From NCBI GenBank assembly GCA_024516155.1, contig JAJJXM010000009.1, forward strand, positions 868,001-932,000: 64,000 nucleotides of DNA, given 5' to 3'. Of the stretch, positions 27,677 through 40,244 are shown one piece after another. Source of the stretch: Pyronema omphalodes (lineage: Eukaryota > Ascomycota > Pezizomycetes > Pezizales > Pyronemataceae). Position 1 is the stretch's first letter. Every line of letters begins with the position of its first letter. Both the position numbers and the translations under genes were made by a program. The notes beneath the pieces are model-generated. The model was not told the DNA's origin. It did not search any database and saw only the letters and a list, made by a program, of their open reading frames with translations.

Positions 27677-30600
27677 TCAACTGTAGTCGACTACAGACTG
27701 GGTGTTCAAGGATTGAAGTTTGCTGTGTTAGGGTTGAGAATATCTAAGCGTTCTGTATGCATGTCTGCCTTGCTTGTCCTACATAGAATCCGAACAACTC
27801 TGTAATACATGGAAGTCGGGAACTCGGTGCATGTAAATGATGAAGATTATAATGAAAATCTAAACCGTTTTTATCATCGAACATCAGTCTTGTGATTTAT
27901 GCAACTACAACTCTTGAAAAAGCAACCCATAGCCCTGCTACATTATGATACGGCATACCGAATGGTGGCTAAAAGCAATGAGAATTTCGATTGTGTTTTT
28001 TGCAGAACACTTGTACTGTTTTTGCACCCTAGAGGGAATTATGTCTTGGATGTTCGCTCTTTGGACTGTAGTCGACCACGGACTACGACTGACTACAGTC
28101 GACGGCAAATTCTGCAGTCGGTCATAGTCCGACTCCGAGGTCCCGAACGGACCGTCAATATGTGGTCCAGCCCCGTCCACACCCCGGACTGGACCGGACG
28201 TGGACGGACCATGGAGAGCACTGATTTCCATATGAAAATTATATGCTGTTTTCCACACCTGACTATCCTGCCAGCTGGTACCCTGGTATATATATATCCA
28301 ATCACGAGCATAAACAAACCAAGTAAACTTATACATAGCAACAAAAGAAGATCGACGCAGAATACAACAGCACCTCATTACGAAGATGATATTAAACCTA
28401 AACCAACTTCCACAGTCCCTCAGAAAACAACAACTAAAAAATGAAAGCCATAAAAAAGCAAGTCAAGAGCTTCAGACCATATTTATCAACATAAATTTCC
28501 AATTTCCTTTTTCCTTTTTCAACTTCCAAAGTCATCAATGCTTCCGTTAATATATACCCATTTTCAAACTCATCACTTTCACGGGCATAAAGACTTGACT
28601 ACATATCACCTTATCGCTTCATCGTCATTATAATTTGTCATCAAAATCACCGATGAAACTTGATATCATCAGCGTATGACAGCGACATCTGAATTCCGAC
28701 ATATCTATGGCTCGTACCAGTAGTATCCAGCTTCTCCGGTAATGCAGGGCTTATCGCTATATATACTCAGGATTCCTGATACGGGATTCGGTGGGAGAGT
28801 TAAGGAGTGGTAGTATGGTGTGTGATTATGGAAAAGTTAGCTGGGGAATCTAGAACCTATTACCTATAGACAGTAAGTGCGTATTCTAAGTATGTATTGT
28901 AAGTAAGTATCATAAATAAGTATACGAACAAGTACATAAACAGAGTGTGACATCCCATCGCTCTATTCTGGTAAATAGAACCCCAACTTTACCTACTCGA
29001 TTCAAGATTGTAATAGAAAATCTCAATATACAAGGCGCGGGGGGGGGGGGGGGGGGGCACATACCTCCCTATCTATCCTAGTACTCTCTCCACGTTTATA
29101 GAAAACATTTTTCCTATAGTAAAATATATTCACCCTTCCATTTATATAGAGCAATGGGCAGTCCTTCAGTAAGTATATATACGTATAGTAAGTTAGGTTA
29201 ACTAACTCTCAACAAAGAAACAAATCCAAAGAAGTTGTTAAGTGCATGAACAAAAGAACGAAAAAATGAAAGCAATTCAAGCCCCTGTATCAAGGGAGTA
29301 CGCAGCAGTGACGCAGCACCTTTCCCATTTTTAATGAATCCCCTATATATCTCCTATAATCCCCCAATAAGCTCCCAACAATGACCCATTTAGTTTTGTT
29401 ACTATATACCTATCTATAACACCATAAATACTATATTAGAAATACCATACCATAAATACAGTAATACCATTACATATTCACCATACATATTCACCCTACA
29501 TGCCCAACATACCATAATATAACATGACATAATCACGTCATGTTATGTTTTATTGGTGATTGATCCTTGTTGAATCATACTGGAATCCAAAAAATAAAAT
29601 AATAAGATAATAAAATGATGAAATGATGAAATGATGAAATCAAAAGAATAATATCAAAATCAAAATCAAAATCAAAAAAATCAAAGGAATAAGAAGAAGA
29701 AGAAGATTCGTTTCATCATAAATCCACATAAATCATAAATCATAAGTCATAACCGTATCCAACAAAAGAGAAAATAAAAAGAAGGAAAAAGAAGGAGCAA
29801 AGTAAATAGCTGGCTGTATGCCTAGTGCTTTAAGAAAAAATAAAAAAATGAACTAGCTAGCTAGGTATGTTATAGTATAGTAAAGTAAAATATAGTATAG
29901 TAAAGTATAGTATGTTATAGTAGTATAGAGTATGGTATATATATAAAAAATAAAACTATAAAAGACGTATCTCAGAAACTAACTAACTACTATAGGTAGT
30001 GGGGAAATATATCCATATTCCAATTCAATATCCCCATATTTCGATCATTCCATAATTCCATAATTCCATATCCATAATTTTAAACGTTAAAAAAAGAGTT
30101 TTTGTTATTTTATTTTACCCCTTTCTTCTTTCGTTTTCCGAGTTTCATCACAGAAAACAAAAGAAGAAAAAGATTTGAGGTCCCAAGATATGTTGTGTGT
30201 TTTTTTATCGTCGGTTTCATCACGACAATAAAGAAGTCTAGGGAAAGAAAAAGAAAAGGAAAGGAAAGAGAAGATAAGGGTTCGATACCTGATTTCATCA
30301 CAGGTAGCAATTCCTTGAAGGTAGTAGTGCGGGGGAGGAGGGGGGTTAGTTTCTGATTTCATCACAGAAACTTTTTGACCCCAAGCTGGCAGAAAAAAAA
30401 CGCTTACGTCAAAAGAAGTAACAGAAGAAAAGATAAGAAAAGATAAAAAGAAAGCTAGGGAACAGAGGGAAATAATAAGAACACGTCATTCATTTCATAA
30501 AACTCCCCGCCATGCAAAATTCCATCATGCCGAATAAAGTCAAGCCAGTCGAAAACAAAATGGAAAAGAAAAGAAAAAAAAACTGAAATCAAAAATCAAA

Positions 30601-31059
30601 TCCCCAATAAGCAATAAAGCAGAAGAAGGGGAACAAAAAAAAAATTGCAAGAAAAAACCTCGCAGGAAGAAGAACGGGACGCTAAAAAAGGACTAAAAAG
30701 GATGCTAAACAGAGAAACCGGGGGAAAAAGAAACCAGAAAAGAACAGAAAAAAAAAAAAAAAAAAAAAACAATAGAGAAACCGGGAAGAAAATGAACCCG
30801 GAGACACAAACAGAAGCAAAAAGTCGAAAAAGTTATTCACAACCCACAATCCCCAATCACTCAACTTCCAAATAGTAGGTAAGCAGGCACCGCTGGGGGC
30901 CAAATGCGCCAATATCATCCATCCAATGCCAATCCTCCCAAATCTTCGATACTGTCGAAATCCATCCGACGTTATCCATCAGTTAAAGTCAAAGTCAAAA
31001 ACTCCATCCTCTTTATCCTTGCCCACTCTACCATAGCCCAGTCATCAACCTCTTAACTC
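27677..31059. other. non-coding, A-rich region before Byr4 gene
   Basis: No supported gene. A perfect CTGTAGTCGACTACAG palindrome lies near 27680. A GC-rich stretch at 28060-28210 carries repeated GACTAC/GTCCGG blocks, and the frame at 27899-28444 spans it without family resemblance. A poly-G run lies at 29040-29057. A TAACATGAC/GTCATGTTA hairpin lies at 29520-29545. A/AT-rich sequence with four TTTCATCAC motifs follows to 30370. The last few hundred bases are probably the Byr4 3' untranslated region. Confidence 0.5.
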
Positions 31060-34000
31060 CTACCACATGCCCTCGCCAAGCAACATTCTTTCCCTCAACA
31101 AATTTCTCAACGCATACCTATCCCCTCTTCCCGCGTGTTCATTAAACCAACCTCTCGTCTCCTTCCTCCATTTCTTCTCCTCCTCCATTTGTCTCTTGAC
31201 AAATTCCGGACCAACATCAAACTCCTCACCAACCACAAACTCTCCAAAGCCGGCCGCAAGACGACTTGAACCAGAATTACCACCATAACTTGACGCGGCT
31301 CCCATAACCACAGAATTGCTAGTAGTCTGCCCTCCAACAATCGACTGACCATCTACACTCATGAGATCCTCTTGTAAATCATCCAAGCCCTCGAAAGGAT
31401 CAACTTCGTCGTCGGGATCCTCATCTACCTTCAACCAGCACATACGACTGGGATCAAACACCATCCCTCCGACTACTTGGATACCCATTTTGTTGGTGCC
31501 ATGGTTGACTTTGGTAATCAACGCCGGGCGAGGGGGTGGGCGGGTTTCTTTTAGGTCGGGGGCGTCGAAGAGGGAGAGAACTTTGGAGTTGCCTTCCCAG
31601 CGACAGGTGGTGGCGTTGTAGACCATACCGGAGGCTTTTGCTTCTGTGAGAGTAGAGTTAGTAAATGTCGATTCGTTATTGGTTACACCGCCACTCGAAT
31701 AGGTAATAGGTCAGTGAAACACCGATTGGTGTGACACAAAGTCCGAGTGATGGCCGATGCAACTCAGAGTGATCGGATGAAACCAAACGTGGATATGGCC
31801 ACATTTGATAAACCAGAAAAGCAAAACATACCTTTAGACAGGGTAACACTATTATTAGTACCCGCCTTGATAAGATGAGGTTTGGTTTGAGTGATCTTCC
31901 TCGTCGAACTCTTATTCGCCACAGTACTATTTCTAGCCGCGATTTTATTGCGCCATCTTTCTGCGTTGGGTGATGGGTTCGATGGAGATAGCCCGAGGCG
32001 TTGTTGCGTGATTTCACGGGCTTTACGGGAAGCTGTTGTTGCACATCATTGGCATGGCTGTACCATAAGAAATAAAGGAAGAGTAAGAGATGCATACCAT
32101 TAGTGTCACGTGCAAAAGACGGAATGTCCTCCGGCCGACAGCTCGTCAAATCCAATACCTTGTTCTTCTTCTTCGGAAATTCCTCCTGTACCGCATTTAC
32201 CTGGGCTGGAGTCTTCTTCTGTAGCGCTACTGATGCAACCTTCGGCTTAACTGCTGTAACCCGATATTTACTCTCAACTGTGCTGCTCGTCGGTAAATCA
32301 TCAAAGATCTCCAACTCTGATCCATCTCCAAAGTTGCGTTTTCTGGTAGGCTGAGTCAGGGTTCCAATACTAGCTGCTTCCCTGCGAAGATGCTCCGGTG
32401 CAATAGTCGGCGTTGTGGCCTTCCGAGCAGTGGCGGTGGAAGAGCAGGAGTTGCTGGGCGAATGTCTAGCACCTCTGTTCCGCATAGCAGAAGTCCGACC
32501 GTCTTGAGAACTGGTGCTACCGGCTCTACTGTGGTGAATTTGATGGGGTGGGACAGAAGGCTTAGTAGTTTTCGCGGCTACATGGGCAGAGTTACGGATT
32601 GATGCACCACCGGGCAAAAACGGAGCAGGGTGTCGGACTACCCCGATATTGCTGATGTTGTTGTGTGGCCTTGAGGCTTCAGTTCGGCTCGGAGGACGGC
32701 CGGAGCTGGTGCGTGAGGCGGGCCGGCTGGGGTTGTTATTGCTGTTGGGTGGTCGGCTACCAGAACTGGCTGGGCGAACGGCCACTACTGGGCTACCAGA
32801 GCTTGGAGGTCGTACTGAGGGATTGCCAGAGCTGGGGGGACGACCAGAAGAGTTCCGGGAAGAGGGGCGGCCATTGGAGGTCCGGCTTTGGGGGCGGACG
32901 TTCTTCTGAGGAAGAGGCTTATCGGCAATGTTGGGGATGCTTCGTTTTGCACGCAGATATTGAGCAGGGTTTGTGGTGGGGACATTTTCACGGAGGTTGC
33001 GGGAGGGTTTGGTGGGGGGTCCTCGACGAGATGGTTGTGGGCTTGACGGGGACGAGGATTCCGGACTGTTGCTGTACCGGCTAAAGTCCATGGAGGAGGG
33101 ACCGGCCGACCAGCGGTTTCGGGCATTTCGCTTAGGTGGCTGTTGGGGTTGGTTGTCCCGCTCTGCTACGGGTTCCAGTGGAGCCGAGGGCAGAAGAGTA
33201 GGATGATGTGCACGTCCTAGTCCGGTATGCCGTCCTGGTGGAGGTGCAATGGGCTGCTTATTGGTAGTAAAGGTCAGACTGGTAGCTGTTCTTCGGATGG
33301 GACTTGGCTTGCGTGATTCCTCTTTTTGTCTGACATTACGGTTTAATGATAGTTTCCTGCTGTCAAAAACCTCTTCACCATCTCCAATCTCAATACCTTC
33401 GAAGAATTCCTCGTTGTCCTTGGAAAGATCGTCAAAGTTCTGGGGGATAGAGAACTCTTCTTCGCCGTCATCTGATGGCTCGGGAGCTTCAGCACGACGA
33501 CGTTGCAATGCCTTTTCAAAGTCCAAGAGCACGCCGTCCGGTAAAACCAACCCTTCAAGTGGCATGTCATCTTCACTTTCCATAGCTGACATGGTCGGTG
33601 AGGCGATGGAATGACCATAGTCCATTCCAGTCCGCATCCCGGTGTAACTGGACCCAATACCACTATCTCCATCACCCCAGTCCTCAAAAGTCTCTTGTGC
33701 GTCTAGTGTACGTCTTTCCTGACGATTAAAGCCGAGTTGCAACGGCTGATCACTAGGAAACTCAAAATCATTTTCAAAGTCATCATCGGGTAGTCGCTTA
33801 GTTGCCACGTTGGGCATTTTTTGAGTAATGTTTGGCGGTGCAGAAACATTTCGTGTGTACATTCTTACTTCGGGTGGTGACCAAGAGGGCTGAAAAGCCT
33901 TGGGAGCAGAAGGCAGGAAGCTGTCCTCCGCAAAAAAACTGTCGTCGTCAGATGTATCGCGATACCGGTTCAATCGGTCCTCAGTATCGTAATTAGGGGA

Positions 34001-34522
34001 GTTTAGTCGAGAAGGCTCGAAATTCCGGGTTGGTCTACTTGTCGGTAAGTGCTGTAACGAAGCCGGAAATTCCTGTCTCTTGACAGTAAAATTGCCGGTC
34101 GGAAGCTCTAAATCATCACCCCAGTCATCATCCATCGTGACCTTTTTTGATCTGCTACTTGACTGTAGCCGTTTGATTGTTCCGCCGACCAGAGCAGAGG
34201 GAGGTACGTTTTCCGGTATTGGAATACCGGCGTTTATTGCAGACTTGATAGCTGTTGCCGGGGCTCCGTCGAAGGGAATTTGGTGTTCTCGGTTCGCTGT
34301 CTCTAAGGCTTCAATATCGTGAGCTGATGTTATGGTCGACCTCCGGCTGGAAACGGGAGTCTCGCGACGAGAATACGCCGTACCTGCGCGAGAAGAGTTG
34401 GGTGGTGTCTGTGGCTTCTCAATAGGGCCTAGCTCCTCAAAGTCGGGGTCGTCGTCCCAGCATTCGATCGTGTCCGCACCACGGTGGAGGATCTGCGACG
34501 AAATATCCAAGCGGGCCGCCAT
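31060..34522 (-). CDS. byr4: Byr4/Bfa1-like cytokinesis regulator
   Basis: Three exons on the minus strand (34522-32098, 32032-31832, 31643-31060) encode 1069 aa. Byr4/Bfa1 is the partner of the GTPase-activating protein Cdc16/Bub2 that restrains the Spg1/Tem1 GTPase at spindle poles, controlling septation and mitotic exit. Supporting features are an acidic Trp-Asp-rich N-terminus (ECWDDDPDFEEL), a GGTIKRLQSS block near residue 110, PDGVLLDFEKAL near 350, a long Ser/Pro/Arg-rich middle, and a conserved C-terminal part with MVYN..T.RWEGN, MGIQVVGGMVFDPSRMCWLK and EDPFEGLDDL-like sequence. The first intron (65 bp) must use acceptor CAACAACAG to enter the frame KAREITQQRLGLSPSN. The second intron is 188 bp with an ACTAAC branch site. 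Assignment rests on remembered family motifs. The exon-2 region is the least certain part of the model. Confidence 0.85.
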
Positions 34523-36135
34523 GTTGTCCGGAGCTGCTATGTAGCGGAATGTAATTTGCGAGGTGAGGTAGAGTTTGTGTTTTGGCGTATGCGACGTGTG
34601 AGCTGGCGATTAGAGACTACTCGCTGGTAGCCAATGCAGAAGCAGTACAGTTGCTGTGGGGTGTTGGTCTTCAATGATGGGTCGTTACGTGAATTCGTTG
34701 GTCTCGTTCTACCTAATATTACAGCTCTCGAAATTCGTTAATTGATGATCGTTTCGTCGTTAGAATCCTCCGATATGCCGCAATCTCCCAAAAGCCAGAA
34801 CCAGTGTACAAAGCGAAAAGCGAAGAGAAAAGGTCGTGGTCGCGTCAACAGATTCGGCTATATGCTGTTGGTAAGTGTGATGCGTAGTATTCTTTTTCGT
34901 ATAAAGTCTATTTACTTGGTCTCGTAAGGGTCGTGGTCTTTTTTTTTAGTCGTGGCGTCGTGTCAAGAGAAGGTGTTGTTGGGGATGGTGTGTGGATGGT
35001 GTGGATTCGTGGTTGCGATGGGTGCTTTGGAGGTGGTGGTGGTGGGTATGTCGCTCTCGGTCGCGAGCCTTCGGAAGCGATGAAACCAAACAAAGGGATG
35101 TGTGTTGCGTCCGTCAGAACGGTCGCATGGTCGAGTGTGGTATCTCCGGAAACGTCTGTCGCGGGGGGCGTCGCAAGGGGCGATGGCAGCGAGCGATGGA
35201 CAGCGGCGGGGAGGGTGTTGGAGATGGCAGAGAGGGAGCTGGAGGGTTCGTTTGGTGTGTGCGGCGAGAGGAGAGAAGCGGATTGGGTGGTGGGCGATGG
35301 TGAGGACATCAACAATTGGGCGGCAACGAGTCAGCTGGGGTTACACAGGTCATTTGGAGGCGAGAAAGGGCACGGTTTGGTCCAGTACATTTAGAAATTC
35401 TGCATTAATCTGCGTTAATTCTGCGTAATTCTGCAAGAAAATTTTCTAGGGGGCCGTATTAGGATAACGTTGGCCATTCTGAGAATTTGCTGGGACGAAT
35501 GGGACAGAGTTGGAATGGACAGCATATTTTAGTTGAGATAGTTTAAAGAGGTGAGTTTCCAGCTGATGACTTTTCTCTTCTCTGGCTGGCTGTCTTGAGA
35601 TGGCCAGACGGGCATAACTCGCAACCTGTGATATAATTGTAGTTTCTGGTGGTGTGGGGATTTTTATTATTAGATGCTTCAAAATTCAGGATTTTTTTAT
35701 TTTTTTTAATTTTTTTTTTTTTTTTCAATTCGTTTGGTATGTACCTAACATATGTACTACGGACCGGTATACGACAAACAGAGTGCCATGTCTTTTATGC
35801 ATCTCAGACTTTTTTCATGCCGGTAGGATTGGTGGTGAAGCTGTTCTGACAAACTGCCCTCGCTTGGCAGGATGCCCCCTCGCTTCCACCGACCGAGCTG
35901 ATGTGATGGAAGTGCAGCAAAAGTGTGGGAGCGAGAAGGGAGAAAGCGAGCGAGACAGAGTTGGAGAGATACAGGACTGAAGCGAGCGAGCAGAGCAAGC
36001 AAACACCTGTGAGGCACAGTAGACCGTTGAGGCTTCAGGCACCGAGCACCGAGTAGTTAACATTCCAAGTGGGGGAGAGGGGGGGGGAGGGTATCTTGAT
36101 GAGTGAGAGAAGAACAAGTGGATGGGCATTGGCTG
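34523..36135. promoter_or_regulatory. divergent intergenic region Byr4 / XRCC4-like
   Basis: About 1.6 kb between two divergently transcribed genes (2 kb including the repeat block). GTGG/GGTGGT-rich sequence at 34970-35310 keeps long frames open on both strands, but neither looks like a protein family. A 34742-34927 plus frame rich in Lys/Arg ends at a good GTAAGT donor but finds no convincing second exon. T-rich sequence lies at 35690-35730. Confidence 0.4.
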
Positions 36136-36307
36136 AGTGAGTACCTGACGAGTGAAAATCGAGCAAGTGTGGAGTATGTGGATGAGTTCCTGACGAGTGA
36201 CAATCGAGCAAGTGTGGAGTATGTATGTAGATGAGTTCCTGACGAGTGACAATCGAGCAAGTCGTGAATGGATGAATACCTGGACGAGTGACAAGTGAGC
36301 AAGCAGT
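36136..36307. repeat. 41-49 bp tandem repeat upstream of XRCC4-like gene
   Basis: Four imperfect copies of a unit GAGTTCCTGACGAGTGACAA-TCGAGCAAGT..., starting near 36136, 36181, 36230 and 36271, lie within 400 bp of the XRCC4-like start codon. A poly-C run (about 36328-36347) follows. The block sits in the probable promoter. Confidence 0.9.
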
Positions 36308-36518
36308 GAGCACTGTCAGAGCAACACCCCCCCCCCCCCCCCCCCCTCCACCCCTGCCCGCGCCACAACCTAAGCGGATGACAGGTTCGCGTCATTGCCT
36401 AAGATACTCTAACTACTACGCGTCTTCCCCGGGCCTTCGCGGCGTAGAGCATTCCACGAGATACTACATACAGTTTCCCCAACTTGCCACGCGACGCTCA
36501 TAAGCAAAAGAGAAAAAA

Positions 36519-38713
36519 ATGCCATCAACAGCCCTGTTACGAATCCCACGTGCCGACGACAAAGATAGCTGCATTCTTGTCCACGCCACGAATACAAGCT
36601 CCACCCAGTTGCTGGAAATCACTCTAACAGCGACTGAGGGGGAACGCGCTTTCGAAACCAAATGTAAGTTGCCTACCGAGTCCGGGGAGCCGAGACAGCC
36701 AAAGACTCCGCGTTAAGCCCTATGCCATGCTTCGAACACTAGAAACTAGAAACTAAACCTACGTCGTGGGCCCGTAGTAAAGGAATCAGAACTTGGACTA
36801 TACAAGCGTAAACAGTTTTCACGATCCCTCGATGACCTTCGCTCTATAACCCAATACGTATTCCAAAAAATCCCATCAACAGACCCAGCCCTAGTCGAAG
36901 GATTGGATATAAAAGCAGATGTTGAAGATGATATCATCACGGTTAGTTTTCAAGCTTATATAGTCAGTTATGTGCTAGGAGGGGTTTTCCTGGCTTGAAA
37001 CGCACGGACCTCTGGGGAGCTTGAAGAACCTTGGGACACCTAAGGTCCTCAATTCCGAACTTGCGTAGCGAGCTTTCAAACTTGCGAGCCGAACGAATTA
37101 GCTAGACTTACACTTTTGCTACTCTAGATTCGCATAGGAAAGCACTATTCCGGCATCTCTCAGCAATTCGCCGCTTTTGGAATTCCACAAAGAGATGATG
37201 CAGAAATATCAATTTTTGATTGGGCTGCAGATTCTTGTAAAGCTTTAGATGAGGTGACTGTATGTGTTTCCCCGCAGTTCTATTCATTATATATGATTCT
37301 TCTTTCCGGTCCTCTGTTTAACAATCCCATCCCTGCCTTCCAATATCATTCCTATCTTATCCCATCAACAATCAATCATCTCAATTTCCCTCATATCTGT
37401 CAATCTTCATCATCATCTTCACCCTCCGATCTCCAATCTCCAATCTTCATCTTCATCCGTCTATCTCCAATTTCAATCCTCCAATCTCCAATGCTTCAAT
37501 CGCCAATCCTCCAATGTCCCTATGATTAATATATCTCCTAATCTCCATCATCATCATCACCCCATCTCCAATCTCCCTATAATCAATAAATTCTTCAACG
37601 CCACTAACACCACAACATAGGCAACCAACCTCCTCCTCCAATCCTCACTCGCAGCAAAAGACGCAACCATAAAATCCCTCACAACTCAGCTCTCGGAACT
37701 CACCGATCTCAAAAAGAAACACGAAGACCAACTTCTCATCAAATTTTCCGAACTCCTGAACTCCAAAAAGGCTAAAATCCGTGAACTTACCCAGAAGCTT
37801 GAGTCAGGTTCGTTGGGTAGTAACAAAGGTAAACCCTTGCCCTTTTTTCCCTCTGTATTTCCTCTCACTATTACCTATATCCATCCATTCATCCATCTAG
37901 CCATGTATCTGTCTATTAATAATAATTTATCCCATATCTCCTTCTACCACTACCACCTCCTACATCCATAGCTAACGCACCACAGACACCCCCAAAGAAC
38001 CATCCCCATCCCCACCACCCGCAATATCAAAACCCACACCCTCAACTCGACCATCACGAAAACGCAAACCCGCCCTCCCAGAGCCCTCTTCCGACGATGA
38101 TGATGATATCTATAACCCCAACCCAGAGATTCAAGCTGTGGAAATGGATATAGACCCAACCCCCAATCCAACTATTAAATCCATTCCCAGTACCCGGAGC
38201 ACTCGTAATACCCGAAGCAATCGAAGCAATCGAAGCAATCGAAGCAATCGAAGCAATAGAAGTAATGGAAATGACCGGAATATACAAAACTCATCATCAT
38301 CATCATCAGCAGCAGCAGAAGCAGCAGCAGCAGAAGCAGAGGTGTTGCGGAATACTACCAACACAAACACAAACACAAACACAAATAGAAACATCGCGGT
38401 TATATCAAATATCAAAGATGATGATGATGATGATGATGATTTACCGCCTCCAAGACCTAGAATCGATTGGGAGACGGGGAAACTTATTGCCTCTGGACCT
38501 GGTGTGGGGGCGGCATCTGGGGCGGGAATGGGAATGGGGATGAGTCAAGTTAGTCATGTTTCGGATACTCAGACTTTCGGTATACGGGGTTCTAGGGGGC
38601 CTGGAGGTTCTGGTTCTGGGGGTTTTGGGGATTCTCGGGATTCTGGAAGGAAAGAGGGGATGGAGGATATGGTGATTGAGGATAGTGATGTCACGGGTGA
38701 TGAGACGGAGTAG
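36519..38713 (+). CDS. xrcc4: XRCC4/Lif1-like DNA-ligase-IV cofactor
   Basis: Five exons (36519-36663, 36778-36941, 37128-37259, 37621-37828, 37986-38713) encode 458 aa. XRCC4/Lif1 scaffolds DNA ligase IV in non-homologous end joining. Residues 1-147 form the head domain: LLRIPRADD..., ITLTATEGERAFETK, then IRIGKHYSGISQQFAAFGIP and an ISIFDWAADSC strand pair. Residues 148-216 are a long coiled coil (SLAAKDATIKSLTTQLSEL, then KFSELLNSKKAKIRELTQKL), the most diagnostic part. The tail to 458 is low-complexity, with an (Asn-Arg-Ser)n run at about 288-306, Ser and Ala runs, an Asp8 run at about 362 and a Gly-rich end. Introns are 114, 186, 361 and 157 bp, and all phases agree. The third intron is CATC/CCAATC-rich and unusually long. 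The tail is longer than in the yeast protein. Confidence 0.82.
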
Positions 38714-40244
38714 TGGGTTGTACTTTGAGTTTCTTTTTAGAAGTTGGGATTGGATTTTGGTGGGGGACGAGAGGGATGGGAAGAAGGGAAAAAAGAGGAG
38801 AGGAGGGAGAAGGGGCATGTGGAGCTTTCAAGGTGCCGGTACTTTTCCCTCAGGAGGAAAGTTTGTTACTATGCAGACACTCAGGAGCTGCGCACCATAT
38901 GTATATTGAAATACCTGAAACTCTATGACTTTTCAACTAAGCTGTTATAATTTATTCCCGTGATTTATGGATCTCGGGAGATTGTAAACAATACTAGAGT
39001 ATCCAAGGGTCCAGAAATAAAAAAATGCCATACCGTACAATAACTATTAATGCATAATACTGGGTCAGGTTTTCAACCCTCTTCACTCTTCTCTGTAGAG
39101 TATGGTGGTCTCAGCATCTTCCATCCTCGTTTCGCGGATGATGCTGTGTATGCTTAGTCATCCGCCGTCTCACCCCTGTCAAGCCCCCTGTCAGCGGCCA
39201 ACTCCACGTTAGCGCGGCTCTTCGTACATAGCATCGGTGATTTTCCGCCAAGCCCCAGAATTTTCCCCGACGCCTGTGTGTTTAAAAGCCGACGTTCTGT
39301 CCCTCCATCCGCCTTTACCTTCTCAACATATCTCACCATATCAACACATCAGCACGCGACTAACCACGAAACCCTACACACAGCATAACTCCACCAGGTT
39401 CGTACCCACCTCCTCTTAGTCGCAACCGCTTCAATTATCTACCTACAACCCCCCACGCGTACAACCCTGTCTCGATCAGACAAAGGAGTGTATAGCACAT
39501 CAAAAGAAAAAAAAAATCAATCGTATGATGATTCGCAGGCATTTGGCTTTAGGCAAAGTATACCTTTCTGGTATACTGCGTCGGTGATGAAAAACAACCG
39601 CTACCTTATAAACACCTCTGACTATTGATTATTTTTCTTGATACTTTTTATATTTTCACCTGCGACCTTTTTTGAGGGGATTTTTCTTTGGCTAACTTTG
39701 GTATCAGTTTTGTCTAGGTTTTATTAAGGAACTTGATGATAACGATGGTGGAGGAGAGAATGATGATGAATGATATAAGAATAATAAAGATTGGTTATGA
39801 AAACTTGGATTGTGCTTTGTGATTTGTTTGAATTGTGAAATCATCTTTTCTGTGACAATTGCCATGAAATGTACTGAGGATTGAAGTCCTTGTACGTATT
39901 GACCGCGCGAATCTCTCAAGTCTTCTGGGCCTTGCGATACGACTGGTGATTTATGGCACACATTCACTGATATCAACTCGTTCATGCCATAATGAAGACC
40001 TCTCGAAAATTTTATTCTACTCCTGATATCCATAAACTTATCCAACCCGCCCAAACCATTGCAACGCTAATAAATAAAATTCGCGCGAAAACCTCCTCGC
40101 GACCAAATAATTAGCAATACTTGATCAATGCGCATATACAATCCCATCCTATAACAGCCATGTCCAGCTTATACCATTCCTAATAAACCCCCCCCCCCCC
40201 CCCCCCACCCCGGTTAAAGAAGAATTAAAGGCAGCTCATATTGG
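38714..40244. other. convergent intergenic region
   Basis: About 1.5 kb between the 3' ends of the XRCC4-like and Vid28-like genes. No supported gene. Short frames on both strands (for example 39154-39339 and 39704-40054, both minus) have no family resemblance. A poly-C run lies at about 40189-40206, close to the Vid28 stop. Confidence 0.6.

Noticed and set aside
27899..28444. 181-codon plus frame with a shadow on the minus strand
   Set aside because: Spans a GC-rich palindromic GACTAC/GTCCGG block and resembles no family.
29520..29545. TAACATGAC/GTCATGTTA hairpin
   Set aside because: Nine-bp stem in AT-rich DNA with no gene end or T run beside it; not called a terminator.
31676..32097. Read-through of Byr4 exon 1 to a 948-residue frame
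   Set aside because: The sequence past residue 808 loses Byr4 character, whereas splicing at GTATGC/CAACAACAG restores it.
34742..34927. Lys/Arg-rich plus-strand frame ending at a GTAAGT donor
   Set aside because: No downstream frame after the TTTTTTTTTAG acceptor gives a believable protein, and the sequence there is GGTGGT low-complexity.
34908..35394. Long overlapping frames on both strands
   Set aside because: Kept open by biased GTGG composition; low-complexity products without family resemblance.
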